DNA of 64,000 bases from Achatina immaculata (GCA_009760885.1 CM019702.1:53419282-53483281); one strand, 5' to 3'. Positions 35,318-47,999 are shown, numbered from the stretch's first letter. The notes: generated from the sequence alone by a model not told the origin. Translations and numbers: made by a program.

Positions 35318-35369
<52 letters not shown>

Positions 35370-35761
35370 TTTTAGATATTTTGCCTCATCCTCCAGTTGT
35401 CATTTTTGTGTCATAGTTATGAGCGTATTATGCACTCAGAGGTTCTTTTTAAGGACTAGGCTCAAATTTAAAACACATTAAATATCACTGTATATAGTGT
35501 TTAAAAAAGTATGTTCTTCTTACCAAGTAGACTGATATTGACAGATTCCTTGAAATCCTGTTTGATGAAACATATGATATTGATGACATTTGTCACCATA
35601 CCAGATACGCCAATTAACTGACACACCACTCCGTATACAACCCACGTGAATGTTTGCATTGCTTCATCACTGATTCCAGAGCAATCAGTTATTTTCTGTT
35701 GCTGATGTTCTGATTTCTCCACTGACTGGAGGATTATTGTTACCTCAGTTTTTATCTCCAT
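32561..35761 (-). CDS. Chemosensory-type class A GPCR, gene B (3 exons)
   Basis: Exon 1 is 35524-35761, exon 2 33668-33882 and exon 3 32561-33166, giving 352 residues with the same splice phases and sites as gene A (exon 3 acceptor CTGTTCAG). Exon 3 differs from gene A at about 9 of 201 residues, for example G for D in loop 2 (FVGDGK), V for A in SYVINN and I for L in EPEICF. All class A hallmarks (D in transmembrane 2, ERC, CFSP, NSSTNIFIYY) are kept and no stop is present, so it is probably functional. About 215 bp of the 3' flank present in genes A and C is missing, including the downstream AATAAA sites; the AATAAA overlapping the stop codon remains. Confidence 0.85.
34140..34530 (+). pseudogene. 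DDE transposase remnant in intron 1 of gene B
   Basis: Same remnant as 14540-14935: YLDLRESWLMSQLADEEEK, EFILQQHGDSRYCY, a stop, then EYLHEDLPVQFFGR. The stop within the block is shared with gene A but absent from gene C. Confidence 0.6.
34685..34930 (-). other. Unidentified frame in intron 1 of gene B
   Basis: Counterpart of 15047-15349, 81 codons, with the same YIFIR-HHH and ANGELG-R-GQLW parts. Family not recognised. Confidence 0.3.
35007..35034. repeat. TA microsatellite
   Basis: TA tract directly at the 3' end of the SINE that follows on the minus strand; a second TA tract is at 35322-35364. Confidence 0.9.
35036..35268 (-). mobile_element. tRNA-headed SINE private to unit B
   Basis: On the minus strand the head reads TCTGAGTTGTGTGGTGGTTA (A-box-like), a CTCCCAT anticodon-loop-like stretch and GGGGGTTCGAATTCTG (B box), followed by a body of about 150 bp and a TA tract as tail. 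It is a different family from the tRNA-Ser-headed SINE. The matching intron positions in genes A and C have only TA microsatellite and flank. Target duplication cannot be resolved because the site is TA repeat. Confidence 0.8.
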
Positions 35762-36274
35762 CACTGATTCCGTTATGTCAAAAGATACGTGATTCTGGAC
35801 AGTTCAAAATGTCAGTACTACCTCCCCAGCATCCGCGTGCCGCATTATAGAAAAGAAAAGAAAGAAAAATATATGTATATAATTAATTCCAATTACGATC
35901 TTCATAAACGTAAACACTCATCTCCGGAGACAAGTTTACCTTGCACTAAATCTATCATTGAAAATTATGGAAATATGTGGCATTATATTACTCTTTATAA
36001 ACTTTGTTTTAATATTAATTTGTGTATAAAATAAATGTTAAATGTGTATATTTTCCTCAAAAGTAATATTTAGTAATATTTATACGAATAATTCGTTTCT
36101 TAATTACAAAAAAAAATAAATATGAGAAAAAAAAGCGTTTAGAAGAAAATGTGAAATATTAAAAATGAATTCCCTCAAGAAATATATAAACCTTTTACTG
36201 GATTAGTTGTAAACAGCTTGGTTAGATCATTTTCCTGACATACTCCACAAAATCATATATTCCATAAACTAATC

Positions 36275-36392
36275 TAATACGTATTCTTCTAATGTAATAC
36301 TTATTCTTCTAGTCTAATATTTATTCTTCTACTGTAATATGTATTCTTCTTCTTTAATACTTATTCTTCTACTCTAATACTTATTCTTCAGT
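36275..36392. repeat. 20-bp minisatellite, unit B (about 6 copies)
   Basis: Same repeat as 16795-16915 with more substitutions. Confidence 0.8.
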
Positions 36393-36469
36393 TGACGACT
36401 TTACAGTAGTGTTACTTTGATTTATATTATTGTCATATTATAAACTGCAGTGTATCTTTATAGCATGGA

Positions 36470-37770
36470 TAAAAGTGATGGCGACTGCAGTAAAATTGGT
36501 TTAAATGATAAAGATAGATAGAAGTGCATGGTGTATTTTTACAAAGTGAGGGAGCAAGTGAGTAAAATTATAAAAAACGAATAGAAAGTATGATAATGTA
36601 TAAATAAAAACATACAACATTCGATATTTCGGCGTGAAACTTTTTCGAGGATTACATACAGAACGAGACAAAAAAACAACGAAGAACTTATCTTAATATG
36701 ACCTCCTCCAGAAGTAGGAAACAGAGAAATGCGTGTATTAGAAAGACCATGCTAGCCACACAAAGCATACCCAATAGAGCCAGTCGTAGAGAAGAGGTGG
36801 AGAGGAGGAAAACAAGTGGTAGAAAGGGGTGGGGGTAAGGCAATAGAAACATGATAGCCGCTGGATGAGAAGGTGTCGGGGAGGGTAGGAGGAGGGAAAC
36901 GGGGAAACGGAGAGATAATGAGTGAAGAACATAAACACCTGCAGGTATAGAATGTGAAACTGGTGAATAGACAAGACCCTATAAACACCAATATGTTGTC
37001 AGAGAGGGTGGCTGTAGGGAAGGGTAGCTAAGAGAAAGAAAGTAGAGTAAAAAAAGGGAAGTGGAAAACTAAATAAGTTACAGAAAGCATAAGATATTGT
37101 TAATTCCAGCTTGGTGGAGGCAGCGAGCCTGGAAAATAAGGCGCTGTTCTAGGAACCTCAGAGATTGTACATCAGCAGAACAAGTGCGGATCGCACTGAC
37201 AGAGATGTCCTGTTTTCCCCTGTGGTTGCTAAGGCCACATGTGTCCTAGGCCCTCTTAGAAATATCATAAAGATGCTGGCAAAATCGATCTCCTAAGCGT
37301 AAGCCAGTCTCTCCTATGTACTTCAAACCACAACGTTAGCACATAATAGCATAAATAACATTGCGTGAAGTACAGGTGAAACCCTCCTGAACTGATAACG
37401 TGGACTTAGGGAAGGAGATCTGGCTAACTTCGACAACAAACGGACAAGTGTTGCATCTACGGCATCTGCAACGTCTGGCACTACAAAAAGTGTCATCTGT
37501 CTTAAGGTGACTACGGATTAAACGGTCTCTGAGGTTTTTGTCCCGTCTGTAGGCTACCAATGGGGGTTTTCCAAAATGTTCACGTGTATCAGGCTCGATT
37601 TCGAGGAGACGGATATGGCGAAACAGTATATTTTTAACTGCCAAGCTATGAGAGTGGTGCGTGAGTACCAGTTTAACTCTGTTCGAGCTACAGTGAGTGA
37701 GTGAGGGCTTGTTGCGGCGATATATGGCTGATGTGGGTCCAAGATGACGAGAGAACATGTTCTGGATAGA
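36470..37770 (-). mobile_element. Penelope-like element fragment, unit B (right arm lost)
   Basis: The left arm is at about 36475-37050 and the core at 37140-37760. The minus-strand frame 37336-37758 is open for 140 codons: LVLTHHSHSLAVKNILFRHI, LVAYRRDKNLRDRLIRSHLK, CRCRRCNTCPFVV and SVQEGFTCTSRNVIYAIMC, the linker and start of the GIY-YIG domain; the rest of that domain is out of frame. The right inverted arm seen at 18300-18850 is deleted, the flanks joining near 37770. Confidence 0.75.
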
Positions 37771-40090
37771 GCATTTTTACCCTCATCTGGGACAAGGGCT
37801 CTTCGTTTATTTGTATCCCGGTCTGCTCCATGTGTAGCCCATCTTTCTAACCTCTGAATCAAGACCTCTTCTCAAGGTGTTTCTAGGACTTCATTGTTTC
37901 CTCTTACCCTGGTCATCAGAAATGTTCTGTCTCAAACCACGCTGAAAAATTATCCCGTTAAAAGTGTATGATATTATTATTAGCAATGTCTCCAGAACAA
38001 ATTATTCTACCCTGTCACTTTCAGAAGCACTGTAGTGTCTTAGTAGTACTACCAAAGTTTATTTTAAAATCTTTCACGCGCAGTACAATTTACAACGATT
38101 CTACATTTGCCTTATAAACTAAACATGCAAGGGCCTGTAATTCTATGAACAACATTTACTTTCATGAAATATTTTTGCGTTCTTTATTTAAATATTAATA
38201 GTGTCTTTATATCACTTACTATATCCTCTTGTATTACCGAAAAATTTAATAAATAACATATAGATTGACAAAGTAGATCAGTGTAAAAGTAGGCATTTGC
38301 GGGAACACAGTGTGATAAACCTGTTGAATTTGTATCACTGAAGGAAATCGTAACAAAATAAATAACTTACCATTGCTGAATTATCAAAATAATTACGGCA
38401 TTTTGTTTCAAAATTACTCGTATAATTTAAATGTTTGACATGTTACTACACTACGAGGTCAACAATTTCTAATCTAACATAACGTTGGTCTCTTCACCTT
38501 TAATATACCTGTATTTTTTTTTAAATAACAGATTCATAAATGCGAATGTTTCTTTACATAAAATATATCTAAACTACTTTACTGAATACACAATATTTAA
38601 ATAGCACCATCGACGATTTATTAGCTGCGTTAATCATTCTAAACTTCCCTATCATTCTTTGGCAGGCTTTAAATTAAAAGTTGGCTTGTCAATTCTAAGG
38701 TAATGCAATAAAATTGCTTTTCTTTATATTCCGGTAGCGTCAAGAAGCTTAATTCAAGACCACAGTTCATGCAAAATTCTGTCATAAAACTAATAGCGAA
38801 AGATGATGACTATCAATTTTATTTATGAGAAACTATTTCTCACTAACTTATATGTACTGTCAAAATGTATGCGATCTCCTTTATCAAAAACTTACATTTC
38901 AAGTTCAACAAACATGATTATTTTTAAAGAAGGAGAAACTGTTTTCATAGAGAAAATAATTATTTTACAGATAGAAAGAAAATACAAGGGAAAGATCGCG
39001 CAGAATCAAACATCAAAGACTAAGGATATCCATTTGTGTAAATCTACCAATATTTCGTATTCAGTCACATTATGTCTGACCATGGATATCAGTCCCTTGC
39101 TAGAAACCTGACAATGTGTGCTTAGAATGTCATCATGCTAAGTTTAAACTTCTAATTCTTATATAGTAATTCAGGAATTAAAAAAAGTCTCGTCATTCAA
39201 TTATGTAGGAATAAGATCGGCTGTTCAGACTGCAAGGGGTTTACATTTCTAATAGTTTTAAAGTTATTTGGCTGAAATGTCCCGGAGTTGTTAAGGATGT
39301 AGAAATTCTAGATTCCAATAGTTCACGTGATGTGAGCCTTTCCCCGATCAGACGAGAAGTGTCAGGGGATTTTTTGGAAGGTGAGGAATGGAGGTGGTCT
39401 TAGAATGACACTGATTCACAACTCATACTCTTACCTTTAAGATTTGTCTCAATGGTAATCCACTTTAAAATCGAATAATATCCATGCAAATAGTTTAGAA
39501 GCAGCTTCAAACATAATATAGAAGGTTTACAGCCCTAAAACAATGACACAGAGGAGTGAAATCAAAATGTCTTTATGATATAAATGTGCTTTTGATTCAG
39601 AATACATGTCAACTTTTTTCATTGTGTGGTTGTTTATGGCATCAGATAATTATGTGTCGGATATGACAGAAGTTAACTTTTCACTAGCAGAAAGAAGCAC
39701 TCTTGAAATCCAGAGATGTGCCTAACAATGAGCAGTAGTGTTCTGAGAAAGATAAATCACTGTGAGTAGGGGAAAAGAACTATGAGAAGGATGTGGGGAG
39801 AGGTATTATATGGTACTGTGTGTCTGCTGTTCTGGAAGAAGGAAGTATTGGCCCCAGACGGAATCAGAATTAGCTGAGTTCAGGTTTTACACAAGTCTAT
39901 GAAATTAAGACTACTTTTGTAGTGCGTTTTCTACTGAAAGAAGTAATTGCATTTGATTCTCTTTATACTTTGATAGACTTTCAAGCATACAAACAGTTAC
40001 GTCCAATACAACAAATAAAGTATCTTATAGAATCTTTCCCTTTACCAGACACTTAAACTTGCTGTGTATGTGACCGCTGAGTTCTAAGGA
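37771..40090. repeat. LINE remnant and spacer modules, unit B
   Basis: Counterpart of 18880-21180. Short conserved frames here are discussed at 20556. No gene is supported. Confidence 0.55.
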
Positions 40091-40340
40091 TTCTATTCAA
40101 CATTATGGCTTTGTATATGTCTGCTTGTTGTGCTGTGTGTGTTTCTATGGTGTTCTGTATTGTTTTTTAAGGTGGTTGCAACTGTTCTGCATTCATCTAA
40201 ATTGTATTGTTCTGTTTCTAGTGTGTTCCTCCTGCATAGGCAACATCGTGGCACGTTTCTATGTATTTGTCTGTGTGTCGTGAGTGTTATATTGTATACG
40301 AGGCAGAATGTAATTAAAACGTTTATGTTCTTCTTATCAC

Positions 40341-40590
40341 GTAGACTGATGTTGATAGAATCCTTAAACTCCTGCTTAATGAAACAGATGATATTGACGA
40401 CATTTGTCACAATACCAAACATTCCAATGAACTGACACAGGAATCCGTAGACAATCCAAGTGAAAATTAGCATTGCTTCATCACTGATTCCAGAGGCATC
40501 AATTATTTTCATCACACTTATTTTCTGGTGCTGATGTTCTGATTTCTCCACTGATTGGAGGATAAATATTGTCTCAGTTTTTATCTCTAT
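40341..40590 (-). pseudogene. Orphan GPCR exon 1, unit B
   Basis: Reads EIKTETIFILQSVEKSEHQH, then GISDEAMLIFTWIVYGFLCQ and FGIVTNVVNIICFIKQ without a stop, so the membrane segment is intact. The start codon is ATA in place of ATG and the splice donor is GATAAG in place of GGTAAG. No exon 2 or 3 follows. It retains the 31 bp that are deleted in the unit A and C copies. Confidence 0.8.
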
Positions 40591-41153
40591 CACTGATTCC
40601 GTTATGTCAAAGATGAATCATACATGATATTAGTTCTAGACAGTTAAAAATATCAGTATTGCCTCTACATCATTTGTTTGTGCGGCTTTACATAAAAAAG
40701 AAAGAACAATTCTTCTGTTTTTAGCTAATTATAATTACATGCTTCAGAAACGTAAACACTCATCCGTGGAGACACGTTTATTTTGTACTGAATCTATTAT
40801 CCAGAAAGTGTGGAAATATATGACGTTATATTACGCCTTATAAATTTCGTTTTGATCTTAGATTTTGTATAAAGTAAATGTTAAACGAATACATTTTTCT
40901 CAATATTTATTTGTTAGTAATAATTAAACTATGAAATCGTCGCTTAATTAACAAATGTTATGGGAATAACGTAGTGCTTATAGGAAAAGTATTTCATCAG
41001 TTTTAAACGGCTGGACTAGTTCATCTTTCTGCCCTACTCTACAAGATCATATATTCCATCAACTACTCTAATAATTATCCTTCAGTCTTCGACTTTACAG
41101 TAGTTATACTTTGATTTATATTCATTGTGGTAGTATAAAATGTAGTGTATCTC

Positions 41154-41506
41154 TAAAGAAGTGTCGTTAAATGAACAGTGCAGAAATAGAAGACTTACAT
41201 AATAAAGAGACCAAAAACATGCACAAACGAATTAGTGAACTCACAGGCAGGAAGTCAAAATATACTACAGGATGCCTGAAATCAAAAGAAGGTAAAATGT
41301 TAATGGGAAAAGAAGACATTGACCGGCTTACATCCACGTTTATAGCACTATCAAAGGAACCAGATGAAAAAGGAATGCGGGGACCACCGGAATATCAGCC
41401 TCTCATATCACATAACGAAGCTACTTATGAGATTTATTATGAGAAGAACAAGGAAAAAGATAAAAATGTAAATAGCAGATGAACAGTTTGAATTTGTTGA
41501 AGGAAT
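41154..41506 (+). mobile_element. 5'-truncated RTE-like LINE, unit B, first part
   Basis: Same truncation point as 22191; preceded by GTGTATCTCTA. It breaks at 41515 where a minus-strand element is inserted, and continues at 44853. Confidence 0.85.
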
Positions 41507-41536
41507 GGGAACACATCATCATCATCATCATCATCA

Positions 41537-43000
41537 TCAGGTGCCGTGCCGACTGGCGTTGGCTATTACGCTTCTCCAGAGTACACGATCCTTCATGCAG
41601 GCCATCAGTTCAGTTGGTGATCTCCTCTCACACCATCCCGTCAGACTGTCCAGTAACATTTCTCTTGATCTTCCTCTTGATCTTCTTCCTTCTATTTTTC
41701 CTGTTGTTACAATATTTTCAATGCCCCCTCTTCTCATTGCATGTCCTATGAAAGTACATTGTCTCTCTCTTATCTTTCTGACAAGGTTTTTTGTCTCTCC
41801 AGCTCTTCTCATACATTCTTCATTAGTTATTTTTGCTGTGCAGGGGATTCGCAACATTCTTCTAATAAACCACGTTTCTGCTGCTTCCAATGATTTTTGT
41901 GCAGACTTGCCTATTGTCCATGATTCACTTCCATATAACAAGATAGGTTCAATATAGCATTTTAGGACTCGTTTTATAACATTCATTGATAAAGATGTGT
42001 TAGCTAATACGTTTCTCATTCTCTGAAATGCAGTCTTTGCTTGACCTATTCTTTTCCTAATTTCTGTTCTGCATTTCCCATCTGAAGTTATTACTGCTCC
42101 AAGGTATTTGAATTTATGCACCTGCTTTAGAATGGTTCCGTTTAATTTAATACTGCATGCTGGTGGATTCTGTTTCTTAGATATAACCATAGTCTCTGTC
42201 TTTTTGATGTTCAAAGTAAGGCCTTTCTGTTCACTTTCTTTGGCGACTTTATCCAAGAGATTTTGCAGGTCTTGTTGGTTCTCAGCTATCAGTACTGTGT
42301 CGTCAGCATATCGAAGGGTGTTAATATTGTATCCTCCAATTTTTATGCCTGGTTCTGTGATGATTGTTCTCAGAATATTCTCGCTGTACAGAGAAAAAAG
42401 GTCTGGAGATAGTACACATCCTTGTCACACCCCTTGTTTTATAGGTTGGTATTTTCCAATTCTATTTTCAACTCGAACTGCTGCTTCTTGCTGCCAGTAT
42501 AGATGTTTTACAATCCTCAAGTCTTTGCCGTCTATATTGATGTCTTCAAGCATTTTAATAATTTCACTATGTTTCACCTTGTCAAATGCCTTGGTGTGAT
42601 CAATGAAGCATAAGTAGAGATCTTTCTGTACTTCTAAAGCACTTTCTATTAGTGTTCGTAAAGCATAAATGTCATTTTGTGTTCCCTTTCCTTCAACAAA
42701 TCCAAACTGTTCATCTGCTATTTCCATTTTTATCTTTTTCCTTGTTCTTCTCATAATGATTCTCAGAAGTAGCTTCGTTATGTGACATGAGAGGCTGATA
42801 GTCCGGTGGTCATCACATTCCTTTGCACCTGGTTTCTTTGGTAGTGCTATAAACGTGGATTTAATCAGGTCACTGGGAATATAACCACTGTTGTAAATAT
42901 CATTCAGTAACTTGGTTATTATTTTTATTCCTGTCTCCTCTAGTGCCTCTATTTCTTTTATTGTTATATTATCAGGCCCAGTCGCTTTTCCTTTATTCAT
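41537..43000 (-). pseudogene. RTE-like reverse transcriptase region
   Basis: Frames 42425-43000 and 41537-42256 are one reverse transcriptase split by a TGA (arginine CGA to TGA before QGCVLSP). The palm motifs FIDHTKAFDKV and YADD are both complete. The last 239 codons include KFKYLGAVITSDGKCRTEI, IEPILLYGSESW and the C-terminal WRSVIANASRHGT. Confidence 0.85.
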
Positions 43001-43808
43001 GTGTTTGATGGCATCTATGATTTCATCTTCAAGTATTGGCGGTCCATCACAGTTTTCAGTATCTGGTGTTAATTCTGGTCTTTCTCCTCCTTATAGCTCA
43101 CCGATATACTCTGTCCACCTGTCCACAATGTCTTCTTTTCCCATTAACATTTTACCTTCTTTCGATTTCAGGCATCTTGTGGTATATTTTGTTTTCCTAC
43201 CTGTGAGTTCATTAATTCGTTTGTGCATGTTTTTTGCTGTCTTTATTATGAGCGTCCTCTATCTGTCTGCACTGTTCATTTAACCACACTTCTTTTGCTT
43301 CTCTGCATTTGCGTCTTATTTCTTTATTTATCTTGCTATATTTTTCCTCGTTATTTTTACTCCTCCTCCTCTTGTCCATCAATCCTAAGATGTCGTCTGT
43401 CATCCATTTATTTTTAGAGGCTTCTTTTTTCAATGGTATTATCTCCTTAACAGTTTGGTGGATAGAATCTCTTAACATTTCCCATTGTTCATCTATACTA
43501 TTTATCTTTGCTATTGCATTGTATCTATTTGTTATAATAACTTTGTATTGTTCTCGCAGTTCTTGGTCATTTTTAAGAAGTTCTGTATTCAGTTTGATGT
43601 TTCTCACTTTTCTGCCTGCTTTCTTTAGCTTTATTCTAACTTTTCCACAGAGTGGATCATGGTCGCTATTGCAGTCAGCTCCTGGCATGGTTTTTGTTGT
43701 CAGTAATGCATTGCGGAATCGTTTGTTGATTAATATGTAGTCTATCTGGTTAAATGTCTTTTTGTCTGGGCTGCACCACGTTGCCAGTCTTCGAGGATGT
43801 TGTTTAAA

Positions 43809-44498
43809 TCAGGTGTTTCCTACAACCATGCTATGTATTCTTGCCCATTCAATTAATTTATAACGTCTGTCATTCTTCTCCCCCAGTCCATAGTCACCAA
43901 CGATGTCCGAAGTTCTTCCTTTACCAACTTTGGCATTAAAATCTCCCATGACTATGGTAACTTCATGTGACTTTGTGTGTTTTAGTGCTGTCTCTATGTC
44001 ATTATAAAATATCTGTATATCTTCCTCAGAACTTTCAGATGTTGGAGCATACACTTGTATAATATTTATGTTTATTGGTTGTCCTTTCAGTTGGGCTAGC
44101 AGGACTCTGTCCGGGATGTTCAAATATCCTACAATTGTCCTTGCCGTTTTTTCATCAAATATAATTCCTACTCCTCGTTCATGTTTCTCACTTCCTGAAT
44201 ATATTATTGTATATTTATCTGAGTTTATCTTTCCTGCACCTGTCCATCTAACTTCACTCATTCCTAATATGTTGATCCTCATCCTTTCCATTTCCATCTT
44301 TACATTTTCTAATTTTCCAGCCTGGAATAAAGTTATAACATTCCATGTTGCTATTTTGAACTTGTTAGTTTTGCCACCAGTAGCTTGATGACGATCTGGC
44401 CTCACCTGTGGCTCGTGAGCTGCCCTACCGGACGAGGCTGTTCCAGAGGAACATCCGTTAACGTCATTCATGACAAATCTCTTACTCTGAATAAGCAT
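43809..44498 (-). CDS. RTE-like endonuclease domain frame
   Basis: Longest open part of the nested element, 229 codons. It shows the apurinic-type endonuclease motifs: WNV near residue 53, SEVRW near 80, NIIQVYAPTSES, and GDFNAKVG near 190. The protein continues past a TGA near 43810 with FNQIDYILINKRFRNAL and SDHDPL, the last catalytic block. Similar proteins are often annotated as craniofacial development protein 2-like in invertebrates; that name reflects transposon-derived sequence. Confidence 0.8.
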   Translation of the reverse strand: MLIQSKRFVMNDVNGCSSGTASSGRAAHEPQVRPDRHQATGGKTNKFKIATWNVITLFQAGKLENVKMEMERMRINILGMSEVRWTGAGKINSDKYTIIYSGSEKHERGVGIIFDEKTARTIVGYLNIPDRVLLAQLKGQPININIIQVYAPTSESSEEDIQIFYNDIETALKHTKSHEVTIVMGDFNAKVGKGRTSDIVGDYGLGEKNDRRYKLIEWARIHSMVVGNT

Positions 44499-44852
44499 AA
44501 CTGTTCTTGGGAGCTACAACAGTGGTTTCCCGTTGCCTTCTGTTGGTTTGTGTACGGACTCTCCGCTAGCCTTTGGACTCCCTGTCCTACCCGCAAGGCA
44601 GCGGGAGCGAGAGATTTTAAGGCGCCTCTGACCCGCCTGGTATTCCCTTCACTGAGCACCTGAGGCACTTTATAGGAGTAGTAGATCCACCTACTACCCC
44701 ACCTCGCTCTCTGAGTCTACCGCCAGTTGGTCCGCGCCTGCTTATTTGGACAACTCCTTATTCACAGGGATCCTCCATATGTGGAGGACTTTCACCATCC
44801 GCCACCTGTGACGCGCTGGGTTGGGGATGGTCGCCCCAGCTTTACCCAGAAA

Positions 44853-45996
44853 GGGAACACACAATGCCATTTAATCTTTACGAACAATAAAAGAAAGAGC
44901 TTTAGAAGTACAGAAAGATCTCTGCTTATATTTCATTGATTACACATAGGCATTCGACAAGCTGAAACATAATGAAATTATTAAAATGCTTGAAGATATC
45001 GATGTAGATGGCAAAGACCGGAGGATTGTAAAAAATCTATACTGGCACTAAGAAGCAGCAGTTGGAGATGAAAATAGAACTGGAAAATATCAGCCTATAA
45101 AACACGGTTTGTGACAACGATGTGTACTATCTCCAGACCTTTATTCTCTTTACAGCCAGAATATTCTAAGAACGATCATCACAGAACCAGGCAGAAAAAT
45201 TGGAAGATACAATATTAGCAACCTTCGCTATGTTGAAGACAAAGTACTGATAGATGAGAACCAACAAAACCTGCAAAATATCTTGAATAATTCGCTATAG
45301 GAAGTACAAGAAAGGCCTTACTTTAAATATAAAAAAGACAGACTATGGTTATGTTTAAGAAACAGAATCCACCAGCATGCAGTATAAATTTAAACGGAAC
45401 TATTCTAAAGCAGGTGTAGGAATTCAAATATATTGAAGCAGTAATAACTTCAGATGGAAAATGCAGAACAGCAATTAGGAACAGAATAGGCCAAGCAGAG
45501 ACTGCATTTCAGAGAATGAGAAAAACATTGCTCAACAGATAATTATCAATGAATGTTAGAAAACGAGTCTTAAAATGCTTTATTGAACCCATCATGTTAT
45601 ATGGAAGTGAATCATAGACACTAGACATGTTGAACAAAAATCATTGGAAGCAGCAGAAATTTGGTTTATTAGAAGAAGGTTGCGAAGCCTCTGGACAGCA
45701 AAAATAACAAGAGCTGGAGAGACAAAAAATCTTGTCAAAAAAATAAGAGAGGGATATTGTACTTTCATAGCGCATGCAATGAGAAAAGGAGGGGGGGGGG
45801 ATGAAAATATTATAAAAACATGAAAAATAGAAGGAAGAAGACTCAAAAGAAGACCGAGAGAAATGATATTGAACAATCTCGCTGGATGGTGTGAGAGGAG
45901 ATCCCCAAATGAGCTGATGGCCTACATGAAGGATATTGTACAATGGAGAAGCATAATAGCCAACGCCAGTCGACACGACACCTGATGAGGATGATG
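44853..45996 (+). mobile_element. 5'-truncated RTE-like LINE, unit B, second part
   Basis: Resumes the element broken at 41515 (GGGAACACACAATGCC) and runs to the GATGAGGATGATGATG end at about 45996. The catalytic box reads YVEDK as in unit A. Many stops and shifts are present; a G run of ten lies at 45790-45799. Confidence 0.85.
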
Positions 45997-47620
45997 ATGT
46001 ATCTTTATAGCATATCCAGTCTTGTGAAAACATTTTTTGTTTCAGTTTCAGCTGATATTCATCCATTCACGTCTTCTTTACCCCTGTCTGGGGAGTATAT
46101 CAGCGACAATGGCTCTTCATTTATTTTTATCCTGTGCTGCTCCTTCTAACAGTCTGCAGATGTAGTCCAACTTTCTGATCTCTGACTTCTTCTCCAGGTG
46201 TTTCTAGGTTTTCACTGTTTCCTCTTACGCTGGTGGCCAGAAATGTTCTGTCTCAAACCACGCCGAAATTCTCCTGTTAAATGTGTATGATATTGTTAAC
46301 CTCGTCACCACAACAAACTGGTCTTATCTGTCACTTTCAGAAGCACTAACATACCTTAGGACTACTACCAAAGACAGTCTAAAAAACGTTATGCGCACTA
46401 CCATGTACAAAGAGTCTATATTCGTCTTATAAATTAACACCATGCAACGGCCTGCAGTTCTATGAACACTGTTTACTTTCATGAAAGCTCTTCTATAGTC
46501 ATTATTTAAATATTAAGGTGTTGTGTGTGTGTGTTTATATATATATATATATACAGATATATATATATACATACATATATATATATATATATATTATACA
46601 TTTGTGTTTTCTTAACACAATCTTAATATCTCTTCTTGTATTACTCAAAAAATAAAGTATATATAGACTGACGTGAAAAAAATTACATATTTTGTGCAAA
46701 CAAAACTTGAAAAAATCGGTTATTTTTGTGTCACTGAATGAAATATCGTAACTTGCCAATACTGAATTGTCAAAATAATTACCGTATTTTGTTTCAAAAC
46801 TACCCTTACATTTTAATTGTTTGACATGTTACTAAATTACGATGTCCACAATTTCTAATCTGGCGTAATGTTGGTCTATTCTAGTTACTTTAAAAAAAAT
46901 AACAGAATCAGAAATGTGAAATTTTCTTTGGATCAAATATATCTAAAATATAGTACTGAATACACAGTATTTAAATAATGCCATCGACGAATTATTAGTC
47001 ACCTTACCTTTAATATTTCTAAATTTCCCCAGCATTCTTTTGTCGGCTTTAAATTACATGTTAGCTTGTCAACTCTATGGTAATGCATTAAAATTGATTA
47101 TCTTTATATTCCGGTAGCGCCGAAAAGCCTAATTCAAGACCACAGCTCATGCAAAAGTATATCATAAGACTAAGTAGCACACTTTGTTTTACATTTTATT
47201 TATGAGAAAACATTTTTCACGAACGTATATCTAAGGTTAAAACATTCAGCAATCAGCTTAATCAAGACCTTGCATTTCAATGCATCAAACATATGATTAT
47301 ATTTAACGAAGGTGAAACTGTTTTCATGGACTAGATGATTATTTTACTGAGAGAAAGAAAATGCAAAAAAATGAAAGCGCAGAATCCAATATCATAGAAG
47401 AAAAACATCCATTTTTGGAAAATGTAACAATATTTCGTATTCCCTCTAAATTATGTCTGGCTTATAACATCAGTTCCTTGCTAGAAACATGACAATGTGC
47501 GGTCAGAATGTCATCTGCATGCAAAGTTTAAACTATTAATTCTGTATATGGTAATTGATGAATTTTACAAAGTCGTCATCCGGTTACATAAGAATATTTT
47601 CTCCTGATGTTGTTTCCTCC
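45997..47620. repeat. LINE remnant, spacer module and TA/TG microsatellite
   Basis: Counterpart of 24025-25610. TG and TA repeats lie at 46521-46594. No gene is seen. Confidence 0.6.
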
Positions 47621-47823
47621 GCTGTTCAGACTACAAGGTGTTTACATTTCTAATAGTTTTAGCTGTTTGTCTGAAAACGGTCCTGAGTTGATAAGCATAT
47701 AGAGATTCTAGATTCCAATAGTTCACATGCTGTGACCATTTTCCCAACCAGAGAAGAAGTGTCAGGGAATTTTGGAAGGTGAGGAATGAAGGTGATTTGA
47801 ATATGGTACTTATTCATAAACAG

Positions 47824-47999
47824 GCAGTCAGGTTAGCCGACTGGTTAGGCGCTCGGTTTACTAATCCGGTGGTACCGGGCTCGGTCAAAAGAGTAGGATT
47901 TTTTTTCTTCTACACACCAAAAAGGCCCAGGGGTTCACCTAGCATCTAAAAATGAATACCAGAGATATCTGGGAAAGCAAAACGGCCATGCGTGATAAA
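47824..47999 (+). mobile_element. tRNA-Ser-headed SINE, copy C (degenerate)
   Basis: Same family; A box TTAGCCGACTGGTTAGGCG and a weak B box GGCTCGGTCA, so the internal promoter is damaged in this copy. Confidence 0.7.

Larger units (their letters stand above)
41516..44852 (-). mobile_element. Nearly intact RTE-like non-LTR retrotransposon
   Basis: 3,337 bp with 9-bp flanking repeats GGGAACACA (41507-41515 and 44853-44861). The minus strand has a 5' leader, an endonuclease (43809-44498: KIATWNVITLF, SEVRWTGAGKI, GDFNAKVGKG; continuing SDHDPL at about 43670), and a reverse transcriptase (FIDHTKAFDKV, QGCVLSPDLF, TLRYADDTVLI intact) with C-terminal GSESWTIGKS and FIGHAMRRGG blocks, ending in GAT repeats at 41516-41540. 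Four lesions break the single frame: TGA near 43810, one extra A in an A run near 43230, TAA near 43093 and TGA near 42427. It is a recently dead copy nested in an older one of its own family. Confidence 0.9.
25600..47620. repeat. Duplicated unit B of the GPCR array
   Basis: Unit B repeats the landmark order of unit A. Private features are the tRNA-headed SINE at 35036-35268, the nested RTE element at 41516-44852, loss of the right arm of the Penelope structure near 37770, and loss of about 215 bp just downstream of the GPCR gene. It shares with unit C a decayed exon 3/exon 2 block (27840, 49500) and the longer 5' side of the rDNA composite, so B and C look more closely related to each other in that part than either is to A. 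Confidence 0.7.
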
